Below the pieces are notes generated by a model, which saw only the letters and a list, made by a program, of their open reading frames with translations, had not been told where the DNA came from and ran no database searches. A DNA stretch of 17,500 bases from Chrysomallon squamiferum (Eukaryota; Mollusca; Gastropoda; Neomphalida; Peltospiridae): the NCBI GenBank assembly GCA_012295275.1, contig CM022676.1, positions 5,787,219 to 5,804,718 on the forward strand, in the 5' to 3' direction. Made by a program: the position numbers and the translations under genes. The stretch's first letter is position 1; each line of letters opens with the position of its first letter. Positions 8,711 to 16,149 of the stretch are shown here, in pieces.

Positions 8711-8736
8711 CTTCTGGTAACAACAATTACCAGAAG
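8711..8736. repeat. Perfect 10 bp inverted repeat (hairpin)
   Basis: CTTCTGGTAA at 8711-8720 and TTACCAGAAG at 8727-8736 are exact reverse complements around the six-base loop CAACAA. No T run follows that would suggest a bacterial-type terminator, which would not fit this genome anyway. Confidence 0.85.
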
Positions 8737-8750
8737 GATAACAATTTTCT

Positions 8751-8771
8751 AATGAGTGTATGAAACTCATT
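8751..8771. repeat. Perfect 7 bp inverted repeat (hairpin)
   Basis: AATGAGT at 8751-8757 and ACTCATT at 8765-8771 are exact reverse complements with a seven-base loop. It lies 14 bp after the previous hairpin. Short inverted repeats are common in AT-rich DNA; the pairing is notable mainly because of its neighbour. Confidence 0.6.
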
Positions 8772-8787
8772 GTTTGATTGTATTTGA

Positions 8788-8850
8788 AATAAAAAAATAA
8801 AAAAAATCTTCGTGGAGAGGATTTTTTTTTTTTTTTTTTTGTGTGTGTGT
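8788..8850. repeat. A-rich run, T19 tract and (GT)5
   Basis: AATAAAAAAATAAAAAAAATC near 8788-8808 is followed by T19 at 8822-8840 and a GT repeat at 8841-8850. Confidence 0.85.
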
Positions 8851-9038
8851 TTGTTTTTCGTCCACTGAGCTGTTAATCTCGTCCAGCAGAAAGAGGCTGC
8901 AGATTCACGGCAATCAACTCTTTTGTTGTTGTTAATCTGACGTCACGCTCGGTCGCACCAGATAATGATTCAGTCACAACAGTCAGTCAGTCAACCGGAT
9001 CAGCTTGCCTGTCGTGTGTGGTGGTTGTGCCACACGCA
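8851..9038. promoter_or_regulatory. Complex island with a perfect CRE palindrome
   Basis: GC-richer sequence without repeats, except for CAGTCAGTCAGTCA near 8979-8992. TGACGTCA at 8938-8945 is the full palindromic cAMP response element recognised by CREB/ATF proteins. CpG dinucleotides are more frequent here than in the flanks. A TATA-like CATAAAAGAT starts about 90 bp downstream at 9037, but that word belongs to the tandem repeat unit that follows. Promoter or enhancer activity is inference. Confidence 0.3.
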
Positions 9039-9088
9039 TAAAAGATAACTAGCTGCAGATCGATAAAAGTGACCTTAGAGATGCATCC

Positions 9089-9133
<45 letters not shown>

Positions 9134-9535
9134 GCTGTTATAAATTTATATTAGTGTGTTAATTAATGATTGGTGGTGTGAGAGTTTCTGTGTGTGTGTT
9201 TTAGGCAGAGTCTTCTAAAAGATTCCTTGCTGCTGGTTGGTAAAAGAGTCCTCAGTGATGCACCAAATATATTTTTTTTCTTTGCTATTTTAAGTTCATA
9301 TTGGTGTATTATTTATGATTGTGGTATGTGAGTCTGTTTGGCAGTTTTCTATAAAAGATTTCTTGCTGCTGGTTAGTAAAAGAGTCCTCAGTGATGCACC
9401 AACTTTGTTTTTTTTTCTTTGCTGTTTTAAGTTCATATTGGTGTGTTATCAATGACTGTGGTATATGAGTCTGTTTGGCAGTTTTCTATAAAAGATTCCT
9501 TGCTGCATATCATTAAAAGTGATCTCAGTGATGTA
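9039..9535. repeat. Four-copy tandem repeat, 136-177 bp period
   Basis: The anchor TAAAAGAT starts at 9039, 9216, 9352 and 9489. Copies two and three share TTGCTGCTGGTT, GTAAAAGAGTCCTCAGTGATGCACC, a T run, TTTGCT.TTTTAAGTTCATATTGGTGT and GTATGTGAGTCTGTTTGGCAGTTTTCTA almost base for base. Copy one is longer because its T run has grown to 41 nt (9092-9132) and a GTGTGTGT stretch was added. Copy four stops after GATCTCAGTGATG. The minus- and plus-strand open frames here are incidental. Confidence 0.9.
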
Positions 9536-9625
9536 GTAGCAGTTGCTGGGTTTGTTTTTTGTGTGCAGTTTGTAGTTTATGTTTGTGTAGTCAAATTGGT
9601 AGCAGTATCTATCCATACATTGTAC

Positions 9626-9628
<3 letters not shown>

Positions 9629-9656
<28 letters not shown>

Positions 9657-10050
9657 CATAGTAGTAATATAGTTTAGTATAGTAGTAATAGTAGCAGTAG
9701 TGGTGTGGTAATAGTAATAATAGAAGTAGTAGTTGTACATGCAGTAGTAGTAGCAACAGAAGCAGCAACAGTGGTTGTAGTAATAGTAGAAGTAATAGTA
9801 GTAACTAATAATTGCAGCAATGGTGATAGCAGTAGTTGTAACAGTAGCAGCAGCAGTAGCAGCAGCAGCAGTAGTAGCAGTAGTAGTAGTAGCAGCAGCA
9901 GTAGTAGTAGTAGTAGCAGTAGTAGTAGTAGTAACAGCAGCAGCAATAGAAATTCCAGCAACAGCAAAAATTGCAGTGATAGTCTATCAGTGACAACACA
10001 TCCAGTAACATTGGCAGCAACTACTACTACTACTACTACTACAATAACAA
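9629..10050. repeat. Long AGT/AGC trinucleotide array
   Basis: About 420 bp of three-base units: pure AGT at 9629-9655, degenerate AGT/AAT through about 9830, AGC/AGT mixtures at 9840-9950, and ACT units at 10020-10041. The three-base phase is kept, so a Ser-rich plus-strand frame of 123 codons (9705-10076) and a Leu-rich minus-strand frame (9674-9967) both stay open. Poly-Ser runs do occur in real proteins, but the frame opens and closes in repeat sequence and has no complex flanking region. Confidence 0.93.
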
Positions 10051-10083
10051 CAAATCATCAGATGAACTTCCAGTAAACACAAC

Positions 10084-10154
10084 AAAAAAAAAAAAAAAAA
10101 AAAAAACCTTCAACAAAAAAAAAAAATACTAATAAAAAAAAAAAAAAAAAAAAA
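10084..10154. repeat. Cluster of poly(A) tracts
   Basis: A runs of about 23, 12 and 21 nt at 10084-10106, 10115-10126 and 10134-10154, separated by CCTTCAAC and TACTAAT. An AAT run follows to about 10172. Confidence 0.9.
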
Positions 10155-10172
10155 TACAAATAAATAATAATA

Positions 10173-10500
10173 ATGTGTTTTTCTAGTTCCGGAACTTCCT
10201 CCACTAACTGACTTCGCTACTACTACTTACTGTGAGCTGTGTTTTGTGTTCAGCACTTTTATTTGTTTATTGGAAACTCTTGTCATCATCATTCAGGCTC
10301 TCTCAGATCACACTCTTCCTGGCTATTGATTTAAGTCAAAGCAGTCAGGTTTGTCTGTGTGTTTCTTAAAACTGCCTGCCAGTTTTTTTTCCAGTTACTT
10401 CTCATTTACAAGTTGTGGCGATGTGGGTTTTATGTCTGTTTGACTGTTATGTTCGTTCATGTGAGTGTGTGTGTGTGAGAGGTTTGTTTTGTTTTTTTGT
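10173..10500. other. Mostly unique sequence with a 12 bp palindrome
   Basis: AGTTCCGGAACT at 10185-10196 is a perfect palindrome and overlaps ETS-like CCGGAA and ACTTCC words. The rest is ordinary sequence with a short GT repeat near 10464-10478. No gene is supported. Confidence 0.4.
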
Positions 10501-10504
10501 TTTT

Positions 10505-10985
10505 AATACATCTTTGAAGGGTTTATCTTGAGTCACTATTTGTTTCAATATATCTTTGAAGAGTTTCTGTTGCATTTAATACATCTAAAATCACTAGTAG
10601 ATTATCTTGAGTCACTATTTGTTTTAATATATCTAGAGTCATTGTTGTATTTAATATATCTTAAGTTACTTTTATACATCTCTGAAGAATTTCTGTTGTA
10701 TTTAGTATACCTCAAGTCACTTTTATATATCTCTGGAGAGCCACTTTTGTATTTTATATCTTTGGAAATCACTTTTGTATTACATATATCTTTCACTGTT
10801 GATTTAATATTGTCATTTTATATTATCTTTGAATTTTTGTATTAAATATACCTTAAAATGCCTTGAAAGAATCTTTGGTGAATCAATATTGTATTTAACA
10901 TATCTTGAATCACTTTTTATATATTTTTGGAAAGTCACCACTGTATTTAAAATATCTCGAGTCACTATTTAGTATCTTAGAGTTA
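10505..10985. repeat. Degenerate minisatellite, 24-28 bp unit
   Basis: A unit like ATATCTTGAGTCACT plus TTTGTATTTA recurs throughout. AGTCAC-type anchors sit at 10531, 10610, 10637, 10664, 10715, 10739 and 10767, with single-unit steps of 24, 27, 27 and 28 bp. It continues in more diverged form to about 10985. Since 27 is a multiple of three, a frame at 10528-10845 stays open and reads as a repeating Leu/Tyr/Ser peptide. I take this as a by-product. Confidence 0.85.
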
Positions 10986-11054
10986 TATATGTGTTTTACA
11001 TAATCAAAGGAACTGAAGCAAAAGATTATGTACCATCCCATAGACAGTAAATCA

Positions 11055-11145
11055 CATCATGAAAAAAGCCCTATCAGTCACTGAGGGGAATTGAACCCAC
11101 TACCTATCATTCCTCAAGCCAGCTTTCAAACTACAGATCTGCAAT
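11055..11145 (-). mobile_element. tRNA-like SINE head (remnant)
   Basis: On the minus strand: AGATCTGTAGTTTGAAAGC, then TGGCTTGAGGAATGATAGG, then GGTTCAATTCCC (plus-strand 11086-11097), one base from the pol III B-box consensus. This is the usual order of A-box, anticodon-arm and B-box sequence in tRNA-derived SINEs. About 30 bp of more sequence (CTCAGTGACTGATAGGGC) follows the B box and may be the start of the SINE body. Confidence 0.55.
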
Positions 11146-11170
11146 AAGGACACTTTTATTTGGATTTTTA

Positions 11171-11193
11171 TTTTTTTTTTTTTTTTTTTTTTT
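11171..11193. repeat. Poly(T) tract, 23 nt
   Basis: An uninterrupted T run about 25 bp from the 5' end of the minus-strand SINE head. On that strand it lies upstream of the head as poly(A), so it is not that element's 3' tail. Confidence 0.9.
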
Positions 11194-11284
11194 AGCCTCA
11201 GGTAGTTTGTTGGGAGATTAAATTAACGTTTGTGGACTGTTTGCATCCCTTTAAGTAGAGAAGTGGCTGGAAATAAAGAATTGT

Positions 11285-11400
11285 CTGTTTGCTGATCACA
11301 CAGAGAGCTTTTGTCAGGACTTAAGAACACATGTTTGCAGTTCGCACAATAATTTGTCAGAACTTAAGAACTTCAGACGTTGCGTCTGCATCGCACCAGT
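11285..11400. repeat. 43 bp direct repeat, about 2.5 copies, with small hairpin
   Basis: TTGTCAGGACTTAAGAAC at 11311-11328 and TTGTCAGAACTTAAGAAC at 11354-11371 differ by one base. Each is followed by TTGC and CGCA-like words. A poorer partial copy precedes them near 11281. CAGACG-TTG-CGTCTG at 11374-11388 is a small perfect inverted repeat inside the last copy. The CpG content is high for this window. Confidence 0.7.
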
Positions 11401-11639
11401 GGCTAATGGTAACGAACGACGAAGTTGTTGAAGAGGTTTAGTACAAGGCAAAGAGTTTGTCGAACGGAACCCAGGGAAGAGTGTTATCTAAAGATGAATG
11501 GGCAGAGTGTTTGGATTGGGCAAATACGTTTTTGTGAAATGTTGCGGTGGTTCAAAAAGGAGGTAGAGCTGTTGTTGAAGATGTTTGTTTTGTTCTTGTG
11601 TTGTCGCCGATGTGCTGTGTGTGTGTGTGTGTGTACGAT

Positions 11640-11975
11640 GTTGTCTGCGACGATGGTGTTTGTATTTATGATGAAGATGTGTTGTTGTGTTGGGTCATTA
11701 ATGAAAATGTCGATGATGCTGTGTTTTAATGAGGTTGTCGATGATGCACTTTACTGAGATTAATGATGATGTGTTATGATGATGTTGTCGATGATGTTGT
11801 ATTATGATGAAATTGTCCATGATGTTGTATTAAGATAAGCTTGTCCATAAAGTTGTTACAATGAAGTTGTCATTGGTGTTGTATTATGATTAAAACATCA
11901 ACGATGTTGTGGTATAATAAAATGTCTACGCTGCTGTTGTACCATGACAATGTCTGTGATGCTGTCGTATCACAA
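11640..11975. repeat. 28 bp minisatellite (GATGTTGT type)
   Basis: The anchor TGTCNATGATG starts at 11708, 11736, 11786, 11814, 11842, 11868, 11923 and 11951. Steps are mostly 28 bp, with a few of 26, 50 and 55 where a copy is degenerate or altered. The consensus is close to TGTCGATGATGTTGTATTATGATGAANT. A GT repeat near 11617-11634 precedes it. The Val/Met/Cys-rich open frames at 11425-11757 and 11547-11729 overlap it and are not supported as genes, although the region before 11600 is more complex than most. Confidence 0.88.
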
Positions 11976-12370
11976 ACCTTATCACAACAAGAAAACAAAA
12001 TACTATTTACTTCTTCATATACCAAAAACAAAATGGCTGCCAATACCGTTATCCTATCCTTATATTTTATCCATTTTTATTCCATTATCAATCCAAATAA
12101 AAAAAAAAATTTTGTTTTTTTTTTTTTTTTTTTTTTGTTTTTTTACTGATTGAGCTGTAATCAAAATGTTTTATACAGAATCAAAACGGACTTCATTATA
12201 GACATTTTCCTTTCATTTGACAATTTAATGACTGTACAATTTACGTTTAAGCATTTTTGAGCTAAATCCTTTGTGAAATATTTGCACCAAGAATTTGATA
12301 AATGTCTCAGTCAATAAACAATTTCAATGATTTTTATTTTATTTTTTTTTATTTTTTTTTTTTTTTTGGG
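11976..12370. repeat. AT-rich sequence with A/T homopolymers
   Basis: An A11 run at 12099-12109 lies next to a T22 run at 12115-12136 and could fold back on it. T-rich runs fill 12336-12367, ending in G6. The unique sequence between them (12137-12330) holds nothing that I can support. Confidence 0.7.
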
Positions 12371-12508
12371 GGGAGCCACTGATTTGTAATTATTTACTGC
12401 CAACAAATTTTGCCTAAGTGAGTTCACTGCAAATTTCTGACATTTTGAATTTATCTTGATGTTTGTTACGTGTTTACTAGGACTGGCAGAATCAGATATT
12501 GTCAGTTT

Positions 12509-12603
12509 GTATGTATGTATGTATGTATGTTATTTGCAGCATGTCTGTCAGTATTTTGAGAAAATGTTAAACTCACTTCCTGAGTGGTTTTTTTTTTTTT
12601 TTT
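12509..12603. repeat. (GTAT)n repeat and T16 tract
   Basis: Five GTAT/ATGT units at 12509-12530 and a T16 run at 12588-12603, with ordinary sequence between. The frame at 12456-12686 spans both and is an artefact. Confidence 0.85.
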
Positions 12604-12636
12604 ATATAGGCTTTGTGATAGTGACTTTTTTTTCCT

Positions 12637-12950
12637 GTTCCAGCCACTGCTACATTTCTGGTTTTATGAAAGGCTGTGATTTTTGATTTCCTGTTTAAGT
12701 GATGGTTATATGAAAGAGATTCTTTCTTGCTGTCTTCATGGCTGGTTGATGGAATATCACTTTTCCAGTTCCAACTCTTGTTTTTTCTTGCTGATTAAAT
12801 TTACCTAGCTATAATTAGGAGTGATTTATCATTTTTACCAATCCAACCAGTGCCTCATGGCTGTTTGATTCAGTATCTTGTTATCCGACAAAAGCTTCAT
12901 AACTGATTATTTATATATCCTGTTTACCCGTTCTAACCACTATCTTTGTA
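12637..12950. repeat. Degenerate ~120 bp tandem repeat
   Basis: CATGGCTGGTTGAT at 12737-12750 returns as CATGGCTGTTTGAT at 12856-12869, 119 bp later, each followed by a TATC word. A second element, CC.NTTCCAACC-like, recurs near 12641, 12765, 12839 and 12928. Divergence is high, so the copy number is uncertain. Confidence 0.5.
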
Positions 12951-12992
12951 TTAATTTCATATTAAATTAAATACATTGACACACATGCATAT

Positions 12993-12995
<3 letters not shown>

Positions 12996-13045
<50 letters not shown>

Positions 13046-13103
13046 GTTGAAATCAGTGCTTAATTTCACTTTAATTCAAAAACGTGCATACGCATGCACA
13101 TAT

Positions 13104-13150
<47 letters not shown>
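12996..13150. repeat. Two (CA)n arrays in a ~110 bp duplication
   Basis: Pure CA runs of about 47 bp (12996-13042) and 45 bp (13106-13150) are each preceded by ATGCA.ATATT.ACAC. The shared left flank and the 110 bp step suggest that one array plus its flank was duplicated, not that two arrays arose independently. Confidence 0.9.
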
Positions 13151-13155
<5 letters not shown>

Positions 13156-13189
13156 ACTCCAGTTGTATCTCTTGAACCACTAAATGTTT

Positions 13190-13410
13190 CTGGATTCGTT
13201 TAAAAGATGTTTTTAATTTTTATTTCTCTAACCTGCCACATTAGGCAAAGTCACATCAGACGACTTGTTTAATGTTTTGTCCTTCCATTAACATGAGCCA
13301 GTGTGTTTGTAGCCCCAGATCAGCTGATCAATACAAGATAAACAATTAATTATTTAGCTTGTCCTTACCTCCTGGGATAACACAACTGCACATGCAAGTC
13401 AGGTCAGGAC
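13190..13410 (+). promoter_or_regulatory. Island B: candidate conserved regulatory element
   Basis: A repeat-free stretch of about 220 bp. A dense group of motifs spans 13311-13353: AGCCCCA, the perfect palindrome GATCAGCTGATC (13318-13329, E-box CAGCTG in the middle), ATAAACA (13338-13344, forkhead type), AACAAT (13341-13346, SOX type) and CAATTAATTAT (13343-13353, homeodomain type). AGCCCCA, ATCAGCTG and CAATTAATTAT also occur in this order in island A. Binding families are established knowledge for these words; function here is inference. Confidence 0.35.
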
Positions 13411-13475
13411 AGAAGAAGAAGAAGATGAAGAAGAAGAAAAAGGAAAAAAAAAATAGAAGAAAGAAAGAAAGAAAT
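13410..13475. repeat. GAA/GAAA purine repeat
   Basis: GAAGAAGAAGATGAAGAAG, then A-rich sequence and GAAAGAAAGAAA. A pure purine strand of about 65 bp. Confidence 0.85.
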
Positions 13476-13740
13476 AATATGAAGTGGTTATTTAAAAATG
13501 AGTTTGGTGCAGATTAATTTGTACTAATGTTGTTTTGGGGGTGTTTTTTTTTTTGAAGATTGGTTAAAAAAAATTAGTTTTTTCCTGTTCCAGACAGATT
13601 TGTTTTTGGGTTTTTTTGTTGATGATGTAGGGTTTTTTTTGTATAATAGTTAAGGATGGGTGATTAATAAAGAAATATATTTTCATGTAGTTTGTGATTG
13701 TTGATTGCCCAGTTCTAAGTTATTTCTGCTCTTTAAGTGT
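13476..13740. other. T/G-rich unique sequence
   Basis: TTTTGGGTTTTTTTG-like words recur, but there is no regular period and no supported gene. Confidence 0.35.
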
Positions 13741-13779
13741 TATTATTTATTTATTTATTTATTACTTTCATTTCTGTTA

Positions 13780-13813
<34 letters not shown>

Positions 13814-14145
13814 TTATTTTATATTTTATCAGAATGATCATAATGATGATGATGATCATTATTATTAGTGCTGTTTATTTATTTATTGTTATTAATATGA
13901 TTATAATCAATATCATTATTATTATTGTATCCTTATTACATTTATCGTTACTATAACTATTATTGTTGCTATTATATTATTACTATTATTATTATTTATT
14001 ATCATTATTATTATTATTATTATTATTGTCATTATCATTAATCATATTCTCATTATTATTATTATTGTTATTTTTACTATTATTATTATTATTACTGTTA
14101 CTATTATTATCATTATTATTATTACATATTTTATATTTTCCTAGT
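13741..14145. repeat. Long ATT trinucleotide array
   Basis: An ATTT run at 13743-13765 leads into about 380 bp of ATT units with ATC, ACT, GTT and ATG variants, including a pure stretch at 13783-13813. GATCATAATGATGATGATGATC at 13836-13857 is an imperfect palindromic interruption. The open frames at 13705-13956 and 13963-14151 are translations of the array. Confidence 0.93.
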
Positions 14146-14338
14146 GTTTAATTCTTATTTACAACATTTCAAAATACAGTACATTTGAATGTCTTTTAAG
14201 TATGCAGGGTTTTTTGTTGTGTTTTTTTCTTTATTTCATTCACAGTAGACTAAATATCACCAGACAGCAATTTAAAGTGACAAACTGACTCTGAAAGAAT
14301 CCATTAAGCTTTTAACTTTATTTCTCAGAAAACCTTTG

Positions 14339-14466
14339 AAAAAAAAAAAAGAAGTAAAAATTCTCTTCTTTTTTTTTATAAGAATAGGGCAAAAAAAAAA
14401 AAAAAAAGTGATAAAAAAAATGGAGAAATAGGATTGTTACACTGTCTCTGAATTGTTTCAAAGAGA

Positions 14467-14498
<32 letters not shown>

Positions 14499-14653
14499 AA
14501 AAGGAAAGAAGAAAAAAAAAAAAAGAATTTAAAATGAATACTTGACACAAAGACAAATGTAATTTTAAAGTTTCCTGCCAAAAATATTAATTTAATAACT
14601 TGAAATGGGTTGAACAAGTACACAGACTTGAAAAAAAAAAAAAAAAAAAAAAA
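14339..14653. repeat. Alternating poly(A) and poly(T) tracts
   Basis: A12 at 14339-14350, A17 at 14391-14407, T25 at 14467-14491, A13 at 14512-14524 and A23 at 14631-14653. The T25 run and its A neighbours could form long A/T hairpins. The minus-strand frame at 14318-14623 is Phe/Lys-rich for this reason. Confidence 0.9.
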
Positions 14654-14745
14654 TTATTTGTAGTCTTAATTGTGACTGTATTAGGTGTATTCATTGAGCT
14701 CATCACAAAATCATCATCAGGAATGATATTTAATCATCTTTTAAG

Positions 14746-14815
14746 TGGGCTGTAGCTTAGAGGTTTTTGAGTGCAGGGCTGAGATGTGATATGTTGTAGG
14801 ATCAAATCTCCATAA
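14746..14815 (+). mobile_element. tRNA-like SINE head (remnant)
   Basis: GTGGGCTGTAGCTTAGAGG carries a TAGCNNAG core like a pol III A box. GGATCAAATC at 14799-14808 is a two-mismatch B box. The spacing suits a tRNA-derived promoter. The element is followed by AAGAAAAGGAAACACACAC and then the CT array, which may stand where its tail was. Cloverleaf pairing is not intact. Confidence 0.5.
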
Positions 14816-14838
14816 TGGATTAAGAAAAGGAAACACAC

Positions 14839-14843
<5 letters not shown>

Positions 14844-14875
<32 letters not shown>
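14844..14875. repeat. (CT)16 microsatellite
   Basis: A pure CT repeat of 32 bp. Confidence 0.95.
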
Positions 14876-14878
<3 letters not shown>

Positions 14879-15600
14879 GTAACACCAAACTCACATTGAA
14901 GCAATTCTTAAAAACAAAACACCAGCAAAAAAAAAACAAAAAAAAAACATTACACCTCAGCAGGACCTCTTCACCTGTCAGTGCCCCTCCCTGCAAAAAA
15001 GGCTCCAGAATCAAATTAAACAGAATGATTCCTGACACTGCCGAAATCTTTTACTGTGGAATTTCCAAAGATGCACACACTTCAAGACGAAGATTCCACT
15101 GAAACAAGAAGTAACTGCTCTGCTTTAGTTTCTGGCAGACGAGGAATTCGTTTGTTATGGCTGTGTGCAATAGCAGCCTGTGTCGAATATTTGTCGTAAC
15201 ACACACCCCCACGCATGAATATCAAACCAGATAACGTGCAGTTGCATTGGTGGCTAATTTTCTGTATCTGAAAGCACTTGTCATTTTGTTATTTCCGTTT
15301 TATCGTCTTTTTAGAACTGATGGTGAAATGATGTGGTGTTTTGTATAAAGAAGGTAACTGTATAATGTAGATGCACATATTGAAGCTTTTGATAACCAAG
15401 GAGCACTGGCTGGAATTGAATAATCATGAATAGATTTATTAATTAAAATGATTTATCAGCTTTATAACCCAATATATTTTAGTTTTTACCTTTTATTTGT
15501 CCAAATTTTTATTTTTAACATATCCTTTTTTTTTCTGGCAGAAATTTTTTTTTTTTATGTGTACTTTAAATATTTATTTTTGTTGTTAATTATTTGATCT
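14876..15600. other. Long complex-sequence stretch without a supported gene
   Basis: More than 700 bp with only one A-rich interruption (14926-14947) and short T runs near 15525-15555. The portion 15110-15330 is the least repetitive and is relatively CpG-rich. The plus-strand frame at 14896-15102 has mixed composition, but part of it is the A-rich run, and no domain is recognisable. This is a reasonable place to look for conservation or transcripts. Confidence 0.3.
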
Positions 15601-15603
15601 CAC

Positions 15604-15608
15604 AATAA

Positions 15609-15665
<57 letters not shown>
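15604..15665. repeat. (AAT)n microsatellite
   Basis: About 60 bp of AAT with one AAAAAT interruption near 15616. Confidence 0.95.
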
Positions 15666-15668
<3 letters not shown>

Positions 15669-15686
15669 CATTACCAGGAATAATAG

Positions 15687-15900
15687 TAATATTGAAAATA
15701 AATAAGAATAATAGAAACAATTATATTAATTACAACAGCAGTAGTAGTAGTAGTAGTAGTAGTGGTAATATTAATATTGAAGATGAATAAGAATAAAGCA
15801 ACAATTATATTAATTACAACTAGTAGTAGTAGTAGTAGTAGAAGTAGTAGTAGTAGAAGTAGTAGTAGTAGCAGCAGTAGTAATAAAAGTAGAAATACAA
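15687..15900. repeat. 85 bp duplicated unit: unique 50-mer plus AGT run
   Basis: A 50 bp segment beginning near TAATATTGAA and ending AATTATATTAATTACAAC lies at 15687-15736 and again at 15772-15820, with few differences. Each copy is followed by an AGT trinucleotide run (15730-15763 and 15821-15883). The step is 85 bp. The second AGT run contains GAAG and AGC variants. Confidence 0.88.
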
Positions 15901-15938
15901 AAATACAAATAATGGTATTAGTGGTTTTGATGATGGCA

Positions 15939-15997
15939 ATAAAATAAATAAATAAATAAATAAACAAACAAACAAACAAACAAACAAACAAACAAAA
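15939..15997. repeat. (AAAT)n changing to (AAAC)n
   Basis: About six AAAT units are followed without a break by about eight AAAC units. A sharp switch between two one-substitution variants suggests that the AAAC form arose in one unit and then expanded. Confidence 0.95.
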
Positions 15998-16149
15998 AAT
16001 CATCTCCAAAGCTAGGTGCTAATTAAATTAAGAATCACTCTTCTAAAAAAAAAAAACCATCTTCCAAACCAGACAGTGATGAAGACACACACACACAATG
16101 AAATTTTGACAAAACCACTTTTCACCTTGTTTTTTTCCCCATCATTCCC

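Noticed and set aside
8711-8736. Rho-independent terminator
   Set aside because: No T run follows the hairpin and the window is eukaryotic in character.
9705-10076. Plus-strand poly-Ser open frame of 123 codons
   Set aside because: Frame openness follows from three-base phase in an AGT/AGC array; a minus-strand Leu frame is equally open across the same bases.
11425-11757. Plus-strand frame of 110 codons with Cys- and Val-rich part
   Set aside because: The second half is GT repeat and 28 bp minisatellite; the first 40 codons are more mixed, but no family is recognisable.
14391-14524. Long hairpin between A17/T25/A13 tracts as a functional structure
   Set aside because: Homopolymer complementarity is expected wherever A and T runs are this frequent.
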